Of a stretch of 8,083 nucleotides of DNA, positions 1 through 6,984 are shown piece after piece (the first letter of the stretch is position 1; every line of letters starts with the position of its first letter). Under the pieces are notes generated by a model. The model was not told where the DNA came from. It saw nothing but the letters and a program-made list of their open reading frames with translations, and made no database searches. Position numbers and translations under genes: made by a program. The stretch is from Acidobacteriota bacterium (GTDB lineage Bacteria > Acidobacteriota > Terriglobia > UBA7540): positions 2,956 to 11,038 of the forward strand of contig PMYF01000714.1 of assembly GCA_003171295.1 (NCBI GenBank). The letters run 5' to 3'.

Positions 1-1
1 A

Positions 2-1336
2 ACGCTCGCCAACCTGGAGGTGCAACAGCGAGGGCAGAACGGCAAGTCCGTGTGGGTTCTCGAGAACGCCACCCTGATTGAGAACAAGACCGGTGTGCCT
101 GTCATCGAAGGCAGCCTCGTCGACATCACTCAAAGGAAGCAGTCAGAGGAGGACCTGCGCCAGGCTCACGAAGATCTCCGCAGGGCACACGAGGACCTGG
201 AGGCGCGTGTTCGCGAGCGGACCGCGGAATTGGCAAAAGCCAACGAAGCTCTGCGGGCTGAGATCGCCGAAAACGCGCGGGCGGCAAAGGAGATCGAACG
301 GCTTCGGAGCCAACTCGAGCTCGAGCGTGACTACCTGCGGGAAGAGGTGAAGGAATCGCAAGCTTTCGGGGAGATTATTGGGAGCAGCCCCGCGCTCCGG
401 CAGGTGCTCAGCCAGATTGAGCTGGTTGCGCCGACGGAGGCCTCGGTGCTGATCCTGGGTGAGTCAGGAGTAGGCAAGGAAGCGGTGGCGCGGGCCATCC
501 ACGAGCGCAGCCCGCGCAGCCAGCAACCGTTGGTCAAGGTAAACTGTGGTTCAATCCCGCGCGAACTGTTCGAGAGCGAGTTTTTTGGCCACGTCAAAGG
601 CGCGTTCACAGGTGCGCTGCGCGATCGCGCAGGCCGCTTCGAGCTCGCACACCGCGGTACGCTGTTTCTCGACGAGGTCAGTGAGATTCCACTGGAACTG
701 CAAAGCAAGCTCCTACGGGTACTTCAGGAGGGCGAGTTCGAGCGGGTTGGGGATGAATCAACTCGCCGTGTGAATGTACGGGTAATCGCCGCAACGAACC
801 GCGATTTACAGAACGAGGTGGAAGCCGGCCGGTTTCGGCTGGACCTTTTCCATCGGCTTGCTGTGTTTCCTCTTCGGGTTCCGCCGCTGCGCGAGCGCCG
901 CGAAGACATCCCCATCCTGGCAGCTCACTTTGTCCAGCAGATCTGTTCCCGCTCCAATCTTCCCAGACCTCGCCTGCGCCAGCGCGACATGGAGATTCTC
1001 CAGCAGTACGATTGGCCCGGTAACGTCCGCGAATTGCAAAACGTGATTGAGCGGGCAGTGATCCTGGCTCGGGGTGGCGCGTTACACTTTGACCTCCCGG
1101 TTTCTTCCCGAGCTTATGTGCCTGAACAAGCAGCCCAGCCGGAAGCACCCGTTCAGAAACAGCAGGTCCTCACAGAAGAGGAATTGCGAGCCCAGGAGTA
1201 CGAAAACCTGCACAGGGCGCTCGAACAGACTGGGGGGCGAATTTCCGGACCGGGCGGTGCGGCCGAGCTTCTGGGAATCCATCCGAATACGCTGGCCTAC
1301 CGCCTGAAAAAGCTGGGCATCAGGTATAAACCCTGA
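2..1336 (+). CDS. PAS-linked sigma-54-dependent transcriptional activator (5' truncated by window edge)
   Basis: Bacterial enhancer-binding protein that would remodel sigma-54 RNA polymerase at -24/-12 promoters by ATP hydrolysis. The frame is open to the window edge. A GTG at 20 could start it, but the codons before it continue a PAS-like strand, so the true start is upstream. Counting from that GTG: end of a PAS domain about 1-40 (ending VDITQRKQ), charged coiled coil about 42-115, AAA+ domain about 117-350 and Fis-type HTH about 395-436. Seen in the AAA+ domain: Walker A GESGVGKE (147-154), GAFTGA sigma-54 contact loop (194-199), Walker B GTLFLDE (213-219), sensor I AATNRD (257-262) and sensor II WPGNVREL (332-339). 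All are intact, so it should be active. The coiled coil continues directly from the PAS domain and no receiver domain is visible, which suggests control by a sensed ligand or by a partner kinase. The family resembles NorR/FhlA-like activators. Its target genes are not evident here. Confidence 0.95.
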   Translation, partial: TLANLEVQQRGQNGKSVWVLENATLIENKTGVPVIEGSLVDITQRKQSEEDLRQAHEDLRRAHEDLEARVRERTAELAKANEALRAEIAENARAAKEIERLRSQLELERDYLREEVKESQAFGEIIGSSPALRQVLSQIELVAPTEASVLILGESGVGKEAVARAIHERSPRSQQPLVKVNCGSIPRELFESEFFGHVKGAFTGALRDRAGRFELAHRGTLFLDEVSEIPLELQSKLLRVLQEGEFERVGDESTRRVNVRVIAATNRDLQNEVEAGRFRLDLFHRLAVFPLRVPPLRERREDIPILAAHFVQQICSRSNLPRPRLRQRDMEILQQYDWPGNVRELQNVIERAVILARGGALHFDLPVSSRAYVPEQAAQPEAPVQKQQVLTEEELRAQEYENLHRALEQTGGRISGPGGAAELLGIHPNTLAYRLKKLGIRYKP

Positions 1337-1639
1337 TCGGGAACTGGTTCGAACCCAACTTGGCTACGTAATGATTTGCGGCCTTTGGGGAAATAGCTCC
1401 TCAGTAGTCGCCTAGCGTTTACCCATCAAGTTCCTGTGGCTTGGTGCGGCGGGCAACCTAAGGCCATGGGAGTCTATGTGTAGGTTTTGCCAGCACTCGT
1501 GACAAGAACATAGGGTATTGCCAACAATCGTGGCCGGAATTGTCACGATTCTTGGTAGTGCACCTACGGTTCCCCTTTGTTATCAATTGTCGCGTTTGTC
1601 ATTTACTCGGGCAACCTACCGATGGGGTGTTCAGCTTTC
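1337..1639. other. Convergent intergenic region
   Basis: Gap of 303 bp between the stop of the activator (+) and the stop of the phosphoesterase (-). I see no convincing gene. It holds a perfect 10-bp palindrome GGTTCGAACC (1346-1355), an exact 11-bp direct repeat CGGGCAACCTA (1450-1460 and 1608-1618), and three copies of a TCGTG-centred element, listed separately. Since both flanking genes end here, transcription termination is the expected role. No T-tract terminator is obvious. Confidence 0.6.
1490..1555. repeat. Three copies of a 12-16 bp TCGTG-centred element; two form an imperfect hairpin
   Basis: Copy A is CCAGCACTCGTG (1490-1501), copy B is CCAACAATCGTG (1521-1532), and copy C is the inverted CACGATTCTTGG (1544-1555), which reads CCAAGAATCGTG on the minus strand. 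B and C pair over 11 of 12 positions around an 11-nt loop. A and inverted C also share a longer identity, TCGTGACAA at 1497-1505 matching TTGTCACGA at 1540-1548. The A-B spacing, start to start, is 31 bp, about three helical turns. It could be a terminator hairpin for either convergent gene, a protein-binding array, or decayed repeat DNA. There is no T-run after the stem, so a standard intrinsic terminator is not proven. Confidence 0.55.
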
Positions 1640-2782
1640 TTAACCGGAGAGAACTGCTTTCTCCACTTCCGCCAGCTTGGTAAGCAACCGTTCTTGGCGG
1701 TCGACTGGCGGGGTGCCTTTCATGGCCCAGTAAGCACGAAGCTTCTCCTCTGCAGAGTGAGCGGCAGCGATTGGAGCAGGCTCCGCCGGCAGGTCTACAT
1801 CGTGCTCAATCTTCACCTTCAACTCCGCAGGACTGGCAGCCAATAACTTCTCCCGAAGATTCTCCTGCTGCTCGCGGCTGAGCAAGTGGTCAGGCCCATT
1901 GGGGACTGTCACTACGACTTTCACCCGAGAGTCTTTCAAGGTGAGCAAATCCAAGTTGTCGGGTAACCGCAGCTCGCCATCTTCGTAAACGGCACGAAGC
2001 TCGACCATCCGGCGGGTGGGTGAGATCCTGAACTCAACGTTCAGATCCGACAGGTCCGGGCGAAGCTCGGGAGCATTCAGTGTCACCAGGTGGTAGCCTT
2101 TGTCTTCAACCTCACTGTAATCGCAGCGGGAAAGGGACCCGGCATACCAAATGCGTGGGGCGAGTTGCTGACGGAGGTGAACGTGGCTGAGCCCGACATA
2201 CTGGGCCTCCAAGCTACGTAGGGGGTCAAGGGGATACTCGGCACAGCGCCCGACCAGTGGTTGACCACTGCTCACTCTGGCGCCAGCCACCCCGAAATGC
2301 CCAAAGAACAGCTTGTAGCTTCCAGGCCGCTGCTCAAACCGCCGGTTGAACTCATCAAGTTGCTGGGCGAAGGTCTCGCCCAGACTGTGCTCGTTACCGG
2401 CCATCTCGGCTTTACGGGGATACGGGAAGACCGCGACGGCAGCCTCGCCTAGCTCAATGAACTGCGGTTCAGTGCAAAGGTGTATCGCGTGCCATCCCTT
2501 GGCCCGGCCAAACACATACAAATCGCCCTCTAGCTCAGCACCGTGATTTCCCGCGACCAGAATCACCGGTGCATGGTTGGCCATTTCGACCAGCATGTCC
2601 ACCCAGAGGTTCCGTTCCTTGATCGTGGCCTTGTACGTCGTGAGGTCGCCGTTGATCACAAAGAAGTCAACGCTCGCCTGGATGGCATCTGCGACAAACC
2701 ATTCCAGGCACTGCGCGGTGTCGGAGAAGTAGCGGTCTTCATCAACGTGAAAATCACCGGCGTGACCGAATCGAAAGGCCAT
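1640..2782 (-). CDS. Mre11/SbcD-type metallophosphoesterase (putative DNA exonuclease/endonuclease)
   Basis: Calcineurin-like phosphoesterase of 380 aa, close to the usual SbcD length of about 400. The expected activity is Mn-dependent DNA end or hairpin cleavage in the cytoplasm. Motifs in order: GDFH (D10, H12), NGDLT (D46), GNHG (N79, H80), GHFG (H162), and SHVH (H200, H202), followed by WYAGSLSRCDYSEVEDKGYHL (strictly 211-231), the Mre11-type 'Y-GS--R-D--E---KG' stretch. These match the seven metal ligands and the catalytic His known for Mre11. Departures are G in place of the usual D in GNHD, and S for G in GHxH; neither is a ligand. Residues about 240-380 are a capping/C-terminal region ending in a charged helix. 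The ATG is preceded by GGGAGG six bases upstream, fixing the start. No SbcC/Rad50 gene is adjacent: downstream is a convergent regulator and upstream a 620-bp spacer. It could therefore be a solo nuclease or have a distant partner. Confidence 0.88.
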   Translation of the reverse strand: MAFRFGHAGDFHVDEDRYFSDTAQCLEWFVADAIQASVDFFVINGDLTTYKATIKERNLWVDMLVEMANHAPVILVAGNHGAELEGDLYVFGRAKGWHAIHLCTEPQFIELGEAAVAVFPYPRKAEMAGNEHSLGETFAQQLDEFNRRFEQRPGSYKLFFGHFGVAGARVSSGQPLVGRCAEYPLDPLRSLEAQYVGLSHVHLRQQLAPRIWYAGSLSRCDYSEVEDKGYHLVTLNAPELRPDLSDLNVEFRISPTRRMVELRAVYEDGELRLPDNLDLLTLKDSRVKVVVTVPNGPDHLLSREQQENLREKLLAASPAELKVKIEHDVDLPAEPAPIAAAHSAEEKLRAYWAMKGTPPVDRQERLLTKLAEVEKAVLSG

Positions 2783-3034
2783 GCGGGACCTCCCTTCATG
2801 TCAAAATATCAATGCGTCCGTCTGTTAGTGGGGGATGGTGAGGCGGAAGAGAATCGTCAACCTAATGGAAACCCTTTTGTGCGCCATGAAGGCTGCGAGA
2901 GATCTGTCTGACGAACAGGAAACTTCCTCGATGCGGACTTCCGGGGAGCCAGGGTTGCACTTCAACGGGTAGGTTAAACGGCCACGTGCATCGTTTCCGA
3001 GTGAGGGGCTGAGAGAATCGGCGGGCCGGGCAAA

Positions 3035-3063
3035 GTAGCACAGACGCCGCTTTCGCGTCTGTG
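3035..3063 (+). repeat. REP-like element: GTAG head plus perfect 9-bp hairpin
   Basis: GTAG (3035-3038) is followed directly by CACAGACGC (3039-3047), a 7-nt loop, and the perfect complement GCGTCTGTG (3055-3063). A GTAG/GGAG tetranucleotide abutting a hairpin is the known signature of REP elements mobilised by RAYT (IS200/IS605-like TnpA) transposases. Similar 'GTAGCACAG...' hairpins are, from memory, scattered between genes in Acidobacteriota and related phyla. No RAYT gene is in the window. The stem is followed by only a short T-run (GCTTTTGG), so it might also act as a weak terminator. Confidence 0.5.
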
Positions 3064-3324
3064 GCTTTTGGGCGCGACCTTTGCACGAACTGTGGACTCA
3101 CAAAACAGGTTCGCGCTACGCTTGCTTCATTGGCTGGATTTGGACATTGTCATAAGACGTCTGACGAGATCAGCTTGGAATCGGAATTGTCCGGCACCTG
3201 GCGCGAAGCAACTTTGAATGAAGGCGCCTCCCGCCGACAGGGCCAGACGATCATTTCGGAAACGTGACGTGGCCCTTCCAGTGGGACTGCCACACGCACA
3301 CCTGGGCCCCTATTCAATTATCTC

Positions 3325-3379
3325 AGCTTCCGCCGGCGACTGTACCGGCGGACTGAAAGCTCACCATCTAAAGACGGTG
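3325..3379. terminator. Tandem hairpins downstream of the secreted-protein gene; likely terminator or repeat element
   Basis: Two adjacent hairpins. The first pairs TCCGCCGG (3329-3336) with CCGGCGGA (3345-3352) around CGACTGTA, and can be extended by AGCTT (3325-3329)/AAGCT (3357-3361) past a small bulge. The second pairs CACCATC (3362-3368) with GACGGTG (3373-3379) around TAAA, with one A-C mismatch. On the minus strand the second hairpin begins 22 nt after the stop of the 178-aa gene, so termination of that transcript is plausible although no T-tract follows. The 'TCTAAAGA' loop style also resembles hairpins at IS200/IS605-type ends, so a decayed repeat is the alternative. Confidence 0.45.
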
Positions 3380-3401
3380 GGATTAAACCAGGCAGAGGGT
3401 G

Positions 3402-3938
3402 CTAAAGGCGCGAGGCCATGATCTTGGCCATCTGGCGCAACTTATCCTGAGACAGGTAGAACCGGGGTTGGGAGCTGTCCGCATACGTCATCAGCCTGAC
3501 GCTGGTATCGGCCTTAACGAACCACAGAAAGTAAGGCTGCGGTTTTCCGCCCGCAGAGCTCACCCCCAGATTGAATTTGTCGGAAGGACCATCAAACGCG
3601 TCGTCGCCAATGCCGCTCACACTGGCATGGAAGTTCTCAGAAGCCTTTGTCCCCTTGTAAAGGCGGTCGCCGCGGACGTGGACCTCAACTTTCAGCATCG
3701 GTTTGTTGTCCTGGGTCCTGAAGGTCACGTTATTGCCATCGAGGACCTGCTTGATTCCCGTGAATCCGCCAACCTTCTCGACGTCGGCCGCGGTAAGCAA
3801 GCTCTGGACGTTCGGATTGCCTTTCGCTAGCGCACTGCCAGGATTGGCCTGTGCAGGAGCTGGCTGCGCCGCTGTCTGAGTGCTCAATGAGATCGGCACC
3901 GCCGCCAGCAGTAGAATCGTAAGTAAAATCGTTTTCAT
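3402..3938 (-). CDS. Small secreted protein of unknown function
   Basis: Protein of 178 aa. Residues 1-24 form a signal peptide: K at position 2, hydrophobic core ILLTILLLAAVPISL, then an A/Q/P-rich stretch with possible cleavage at TAA-Q (about 24) or AQA-N (about 31). There is no cysteine, so it is not a lipoprotein; it is likely periplasmic or exported. The mature part starts with 'QSLLTAADVEKVGGFTG' (45-61), contains 'SGIGDDAFDGP' (108-118) and ends in 'LSQDKLRQMAKIMASRL' (162-178). This arrangement recalls a loose class of secreted 'ADVEKV' proteins in soil bacteria, but I cannot name a function. The ATG has AGGGAGA with GGGAG six bases upstream, a good Shine-Dalgarno. It stands alone: 415 bp from the helicase stop upstream, 620 bp from the phosphoesterase downstream. 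It appears unrelated to the DNA-processing genes. Confidence 0.85.
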   Translation of the reverse strand: MKTILLTILLLAAVPISLSTQTAAQPAPAQANPGSALAKGNPNVQSLLTAADVEKVGGFTGIKQVLDGNNVTFRTQDNKPMLKVEVHVRGDRLYKGTKASENFHASVSGIGDDAFDGPSDKFNLGVSSAGGKPQPYFLWFVKADTSVRLMTYADSSQPRFYLSQDKLRQMAKIMASRL

Positions 3939-4353
3939 GTATGTCTCCCTTCATTGCACTTCAACCGACATTTCCGATTTGGCCACCTAAGATCGGCAAC
4001 GTCACTTATAAAAGCCGGAATTACTTCTTTGGCATCTCGGCGGTTGCGAGTATACACCCGTTTGCCTCCCGTCGAGACCTCCGGCCAGGGTTTTGCTCCC
4101 AGACGGTCCCACCGGCTCCCAGCCGCCCTCTTCCGGGTCCTTTCAGCCTACCGCCTCGGCATCCCCATCCTCTTTTGCGGATACCCGATCAGGGAAATCG
4201 TTCAACTCCACGCACACGGGGTTCGAGGAAGTAGAATCTGCCTTGTCAACTTGTGTTTATCGACGAATCCGCAGGGGCAATCCGTGGTTCTGGGCGAATG
4301 ACGGCGCACTTTAGCGAGCGAGATACTTCTGCCGGGAGCGGCTCGCCTCACCC
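3939..4353. other. Intergenic region upstream of the secreted-protein gene
   Basis: About 415 bp between the helicase stop and the start of the 178-aa secreted protein, both minus strand. Overlapping plus-strand frames here are proline- and arginine-rich and match nothing I know. Minus-strand -10-like boxes are TATAAG (4005-4010) and TATACT (4049-4054), neither with a convincing -35 at 16-18 bp. Just after the helicase stop, GCTCGC (4341-4346) and GCGAGC (4314-4319) can pair across 21 nt, a weak terminator candidate. I see nothing else. Confidence 0.5.
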
Positions 4354-6714
4354 TTAGCTCTGGAACAACCCCAACTGATCTGAGATCGGGGTGGCACTCG
4401 ATGGCCTGCGCGAGGGTTTACGCCTCGGCGCACCTTCAAGTGATCCACCAAACATCAAAAGCTGCGTCACCAATGCAGGGATCGGTGCTGGCGGTGGAAG
4501 GATGACTTCTGGCACATCCCTCTCCGGTGGCTCTGGCTCCATTGCCGATTGCGGCGTCTCCCCAGGCCGAACCCCAAACACATCTGCCTGCCTTTCTACG
4601 AGCTGCTTCCAAACCGCATCTGCACTCTCCCCGATGCCTTTCTCGGTCACCAGTTCCCGTGCCATCGCCATCAGGATGTCATCACCTTCATCGATCGATT
4701 GCAGGCCGTCAGTGGCGAACTTCCCTTCCATGGCGAGTGAAACCAGCAGCTTCTTCCCCATCAGCCTCAGACACGTTTCCTGTATGGTGCCGGCGTAGTG
4801 GAAGAATTTCACGTTGACGTTATTCCGTTGCCCAATTCTCCACGAACGCCGGCTGGCTTGCCGCAAGGTGTAGATGGAATAACCGGTTTCGTAAAAGAAG
4901 ATGTCGGCCATGGCCATTAAATCAAGGCCGGTTTGAACCAAACGTGGATGGCAAATGCATACCTGAAGGCCTGAGCGTAACTGGCGTTCGTACCAGGCTT
5001 CACGTTCTTCCGGCGCCACCTGGGTCGTGAGCACAGCTACCCGGATCCCTTCTTTCGCCATGATGCTCTCCAGGCGCCGCGTCACGTCACGCTTCTGCGT
5101 GTAGACCGCATAGACCTGCACCTTCCTCCCGCGCTCAAGTGAGGATTTAATTTCTTCCACCAGCCGTCGCTCCTTGGCATAGACAAAGTTCTCATCCAAG
5201 TCAAGCGTAGCTGCAATCAGGAAAGGCTCACGCCGTTGGGTTTCAGGATTGAATTCACGCCCTATCAAATCACCGAACCCGAAAGGCCGGTCTGGATAAG
5301 CCAGCAGAGCATTCAAGGCGACGCTTGCGACCGACGAATTGCCTCGATGCTCGCGGAAGGCCTTCTTGATGTCCTGTTCCATTTCCTCGTACGCCTTTTG
5401 CAGGGGCTCGTCCATCTCTACGCTGACGATTTCCTCCCGGTAGGAAGGGAGGGCATCGGAGATATCCTCCAACGACACGAACGCTCCAAGGCTCATCAGG
5501 AAGCGACCAAACAGCAGGGGTGAGGCTCCTGGCCGATGGCGGACCCGCGTTGTAACCCGTGCCTCGGAACAGGCGTTATCGGCCGGCTCAATGACGGTTA
5601 TCTTTTCCAGCAAACCGTAGGTCTCGGTGAAGGCCCGAACGCCTGATTCCCCGTATTCAAAGCCCTCCCCGAGCATTCGTGACGGCCCGAGGCGGAAGAG
5701 GATGTTGAAGAGTTCGTCTGCATACCCGCCCAAGAGTGTCCCTGTGAGTACGGCAATGTGCCGGGCAGATGACGCCAGGGTACCCAGAGCGTTTCCCTGG
5801 GCCGTATCTCCTCCCTTCAGCTCGTGAACTTCGTCAGCTATGGCGTAGTCGAAGAACCCATCCATATACCGGCCGATGAAGTCGACCGGTGCAAAGCGTC
5901 GAATCTTCTTGCCGTCTGCCTGCCAAAGCGCGCTGTAGAGTGGGCGGCGAGCATGATTCGTCCCTTCCCCCTGGCCCAGCGTTTCGCTGAGCTTCACCTT
6001 CTTGAAGTCCATCGCCAGTACGCGCTCGCCTTCACTTCCGGGGTAGACCGGAGAGCCACTGTCAGGATTGACGACGCTGCCCTGATAACGTCCGCAATGG
6101 GCGACCTGGTAGGCGTGGCGCCAGAAGTACCCGAGCTTGGCGCGGTCCCGGCCGACAACGAACAATGCCGGAGATGAGCAAAGTGAATCCCAACGCTTCC
6201 GGGCAGATGGGGCGGTCTTGCGCAGGCGCAACTCGCTCAAGCTGGTCCGCAATCCCTCTCGCACGATGCGTTTGTTGCGTAGCTTAACTTCGTTCACGCC
6301 GTGGTGGCTGTTGGAGGGGGTGGGCGTCCGTAGGCCGTCGATAATGAACACACGGACGCGCGGTAAGGTGAGGATTGTTTCCCGGCACCACTTCTCCACG
6401 AGCTGCGGAGGGACCATGGCGATGGCGGTGAAGCGCCGGTCCTCAGCGTGGGTTTGAACGGCACCGAGTGATATCAGAGTTTTGCCTGTACCGCACTCCG
6501 CTATCACCGCACCCGCCTTAGCCTCCTGCCAGCGCCTAACCAAGCCCATGATGGCGAGGGTCTGAGCCGGATATGGTTTCCGAAGTAGCTTGCAAATCAT
6601 TGGTGAAGGTGGGTCGTCGATGGAATGCAAAGGTGGGTAAGTTTCTAGGATTCGGGCCCCTAACTCTTGGGCATGGGCACGTAAATATGTTGGGATGTCG
6701 GTTATGGGCTCCAT
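4354..6714 (-). CDS. SNF2-like superfamily-2 DNA helicase/translocase with clamp-binding-like tail
   Basis: ATP-dependent DNA translocase, 786 aa. N-terminal RecA-like half: 'PYPAQTLAIMGL' (48-58), Walker A AECGTGKT (72-79), 'MVPPQLVEKW' (100-109), DEVH box (294-297) and LTGT (323-326). Between motif Ia and DEVH is an insert of about 180 residues. C-terminal half: 'VYAVYTQKRDVTRRL' (534-548), QTGLDL motif V (594-599) and QASRRSWRIGQ motif VI (619-629), the last typical of SNF2 proteins. All ATPase motifs are intact. Residues about 715-786 are a proline/arginine-rich, probably disordered tail holding QLLMF (751-755) and QLGLF (780-784), which resemble the bacterial sliding-clamp-binding consensus QL-LF. 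Relatives, from memory, are accessory helicases of plasmids and integrative elements. Start: the ATG at 6714 is 14 nt from the nearest strong Shine-Dalgarno (see separate entry). The 231-aa gene upstream is co-directional but 673 bp away. Confidence 0.87.
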   Translation of the reverse strand: MEPITDIPTYLRAHAQELGARILETYPPLHSIDDPPSPMICKLLRKPYPAQTLAIMGLVRRWQEAKAGAVIAECGTGKTLISLGAVQTHAEDRRFTAIAMVPPQLVEKWCRETILTLPRVRVFIIDGLRTPTPSNSHHGVNEVKLRNKRIVREGLRTSLSELRLRKTAPSARKRWDSLCSSPALFVVGRDRAKLGYFWRHAYQVAHCGRYQGSVVNPDSGSPVYPGSEGERVLAMDFKKVKLSETLGQGEGTNHARRPLYSALWQADGKKIRRFAPVDFIGRYMDGFFDYAIADEVHELKGGDTAQGNALGTLASSARHIAVLTGTLLGGYADELFNILFRLGPSRMLGEGFEYGESGVRAFTETYGLLEKITVIEPADNACSEARVTTRVRHRPGASPLLFGRFLMSLGAFVSLEDISDALPSYREEIVSVEMDEPLQKAYEEMEQDIKKAFREHRGNSSVASVALNALLAYPDRPFGFGDLIGREFNPETQRREPFLIAATLDLDENFVYAKERRLVEEIKSSLERGRKVQVYAVYTQKRDVTRRLESIMAKEGIRVAVLTTQVAPEEREAWYERQLRSGLQVCICHPRLVQTGLDLMAMADIFFYETGYSIYTLRQASRRSWRIGQRNNVNVKFFHYAGTIQETCLRLMGKKLLVSLAMEGKFATDGLQSIDEGDDILMAMARELVTEKGIGESADAVWKQLVERQADVFGVRPGETPQSAMEPEPPERDVPEVILPPPAPIPALVTQLLMFGGSLEGAPRRKPSRRPSSATPISDQLGLFQS

Positions 6715-6734
6715 GACGTTTATGGATGCCTCCT
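6712..6734 (-). promoter_or_regulatory. Helicase ribosome-binding site with unusually long spacing
   Basis: A full AGGAGG (6729-6734 on the minus strand) precedes the helicase ATG, but the gap is 14 nt rather than the usual 5-9. The in-frame codons between are GCA TCC ATA AAC GTC ATG. An ATA at 6721-6723 would sit at good spacing, but ATA starts are rare. I keep the ATG because the protein's N-terminus gives no basis for choosing otherwise. Confidence 0.5.
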
Positions 6735-6984
6735 GTGAGGTTTGGGTGCGATACGAGATGTGAGTGATTATTGGTGGGTCAGGCGTGGGTGGTCGAAGTG
6801 CGGGTACCCCAACTCATTGACTTTGCAGTACGGGTGGCAACCGGAAGAGACGGAAAGCGCGACAAGAAGGATGAACGCAGCCGCAGCAATAGGAGGTCTG
6901 CAGAACCTATGGGCCAGACCGTGTTTACTTCTTTTGGACGGTCGCTTATCATCAGGATGGCCGCAGCTGGACTGCGGACACTCT
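6715..6984. other. Divergent intergenic region between helicase (-) and ferredoxin (+)
   Basis: About 270 bp that should contain promoters for both flanking genes. No box pair meets a standard consensus. The ferredoxin frame stays open upstream to an ATG at 6742, but residues there show no domain resemblance. AGGAGG at 6891-6896 precedes an ATG at 6909 in another frame that stops at 7013 (34 codons); this is probably chance or a tiny leader. CCGCAG (6961-6966) pairs with CTGCGG (6972-6977) just before the ferredoxin start. Confidence 0.5.
6961..6977 (+). promoter_or_regulatory. Hairpin abutting the ferredoxin ribosome-binding region
   Basis: CCGCAG (6961-6966), loop CTGGA, and CTGCGG (6972-6977) form a perfect 6-bp stem. 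Its 3' arm contains the GG of GGA (6976-6978), the only Shine-Dalgarno-like triplet at proper distance from the ATG at 6985. If that is the ribosome site, folding would partly hide it. It is short and could be coincidental. Confidence 0.3.

Larger units (their letters stand above)
2783..3401. other. Long non-coding spacer with hairpin repeats
   Basis: Spacer of about 620 bp between the start of the phosphoesterase and the stop of the secreted-protein gene, both on the minus strand. Open frames here are short and lack family resemblance, and the one at 2862-3101 (-) runs through a repeat hairpin. It holds the GTAG-headed hairpin (3035-3063), the palindrome AGACGTCT near 3158 and the tandem hairpins at 3325-3379. 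A minus-strand TTGACG lies about 75-80 bp upstream of the phosphoesterase start, but no good -10 box follows at 17 bp, so I do not call a promoter. Confidence 0.6.

Noticed and set aside
1341..1362. Possible tRNA T-arm (GGTTCGAACC) as an attachment-site remnant
   Set aside because: Only three of five T-stem pairs form, and no anticodon or D-arm is found upstream; it is simply a short palindrome.
1531..1546. Sigma-54 -24/-12 promoter (TGGCCGGAATTGTCA)
   Set aside because: Distance between the GG and the downstream element is wrong and there is no GC at -12; it also faces between convergent genes.
2543..2911. Plus-strand 122-codon open frame
   Set aside because: Mostly antisense to the well-supported phosphoesterase.
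2862..3101. Minus-strand 79-codon open frame
   Set aside because: It runs through the REP-like hairpin and shows no protein-like pattern.
4196..4235. tRNA-like GGGGTTCGAGG
   Set aside because: The flanking bases do not form a T-stem or acceptor stem.
3941..4314. Overlapping plus-strand open frames upstream of the secreted-protein gene
   Set aside because: Proline/arginine-rich, mutually overlapping in different frames and without recognisable motifs; likely chance in GC-rich DNA.
6742..6984. N-terminal extension of the ferredoxin frame
   Set aside because: The extra 81 residues have no domain resemblance and the ferredoxin fold begins just after the ATG at 6985.
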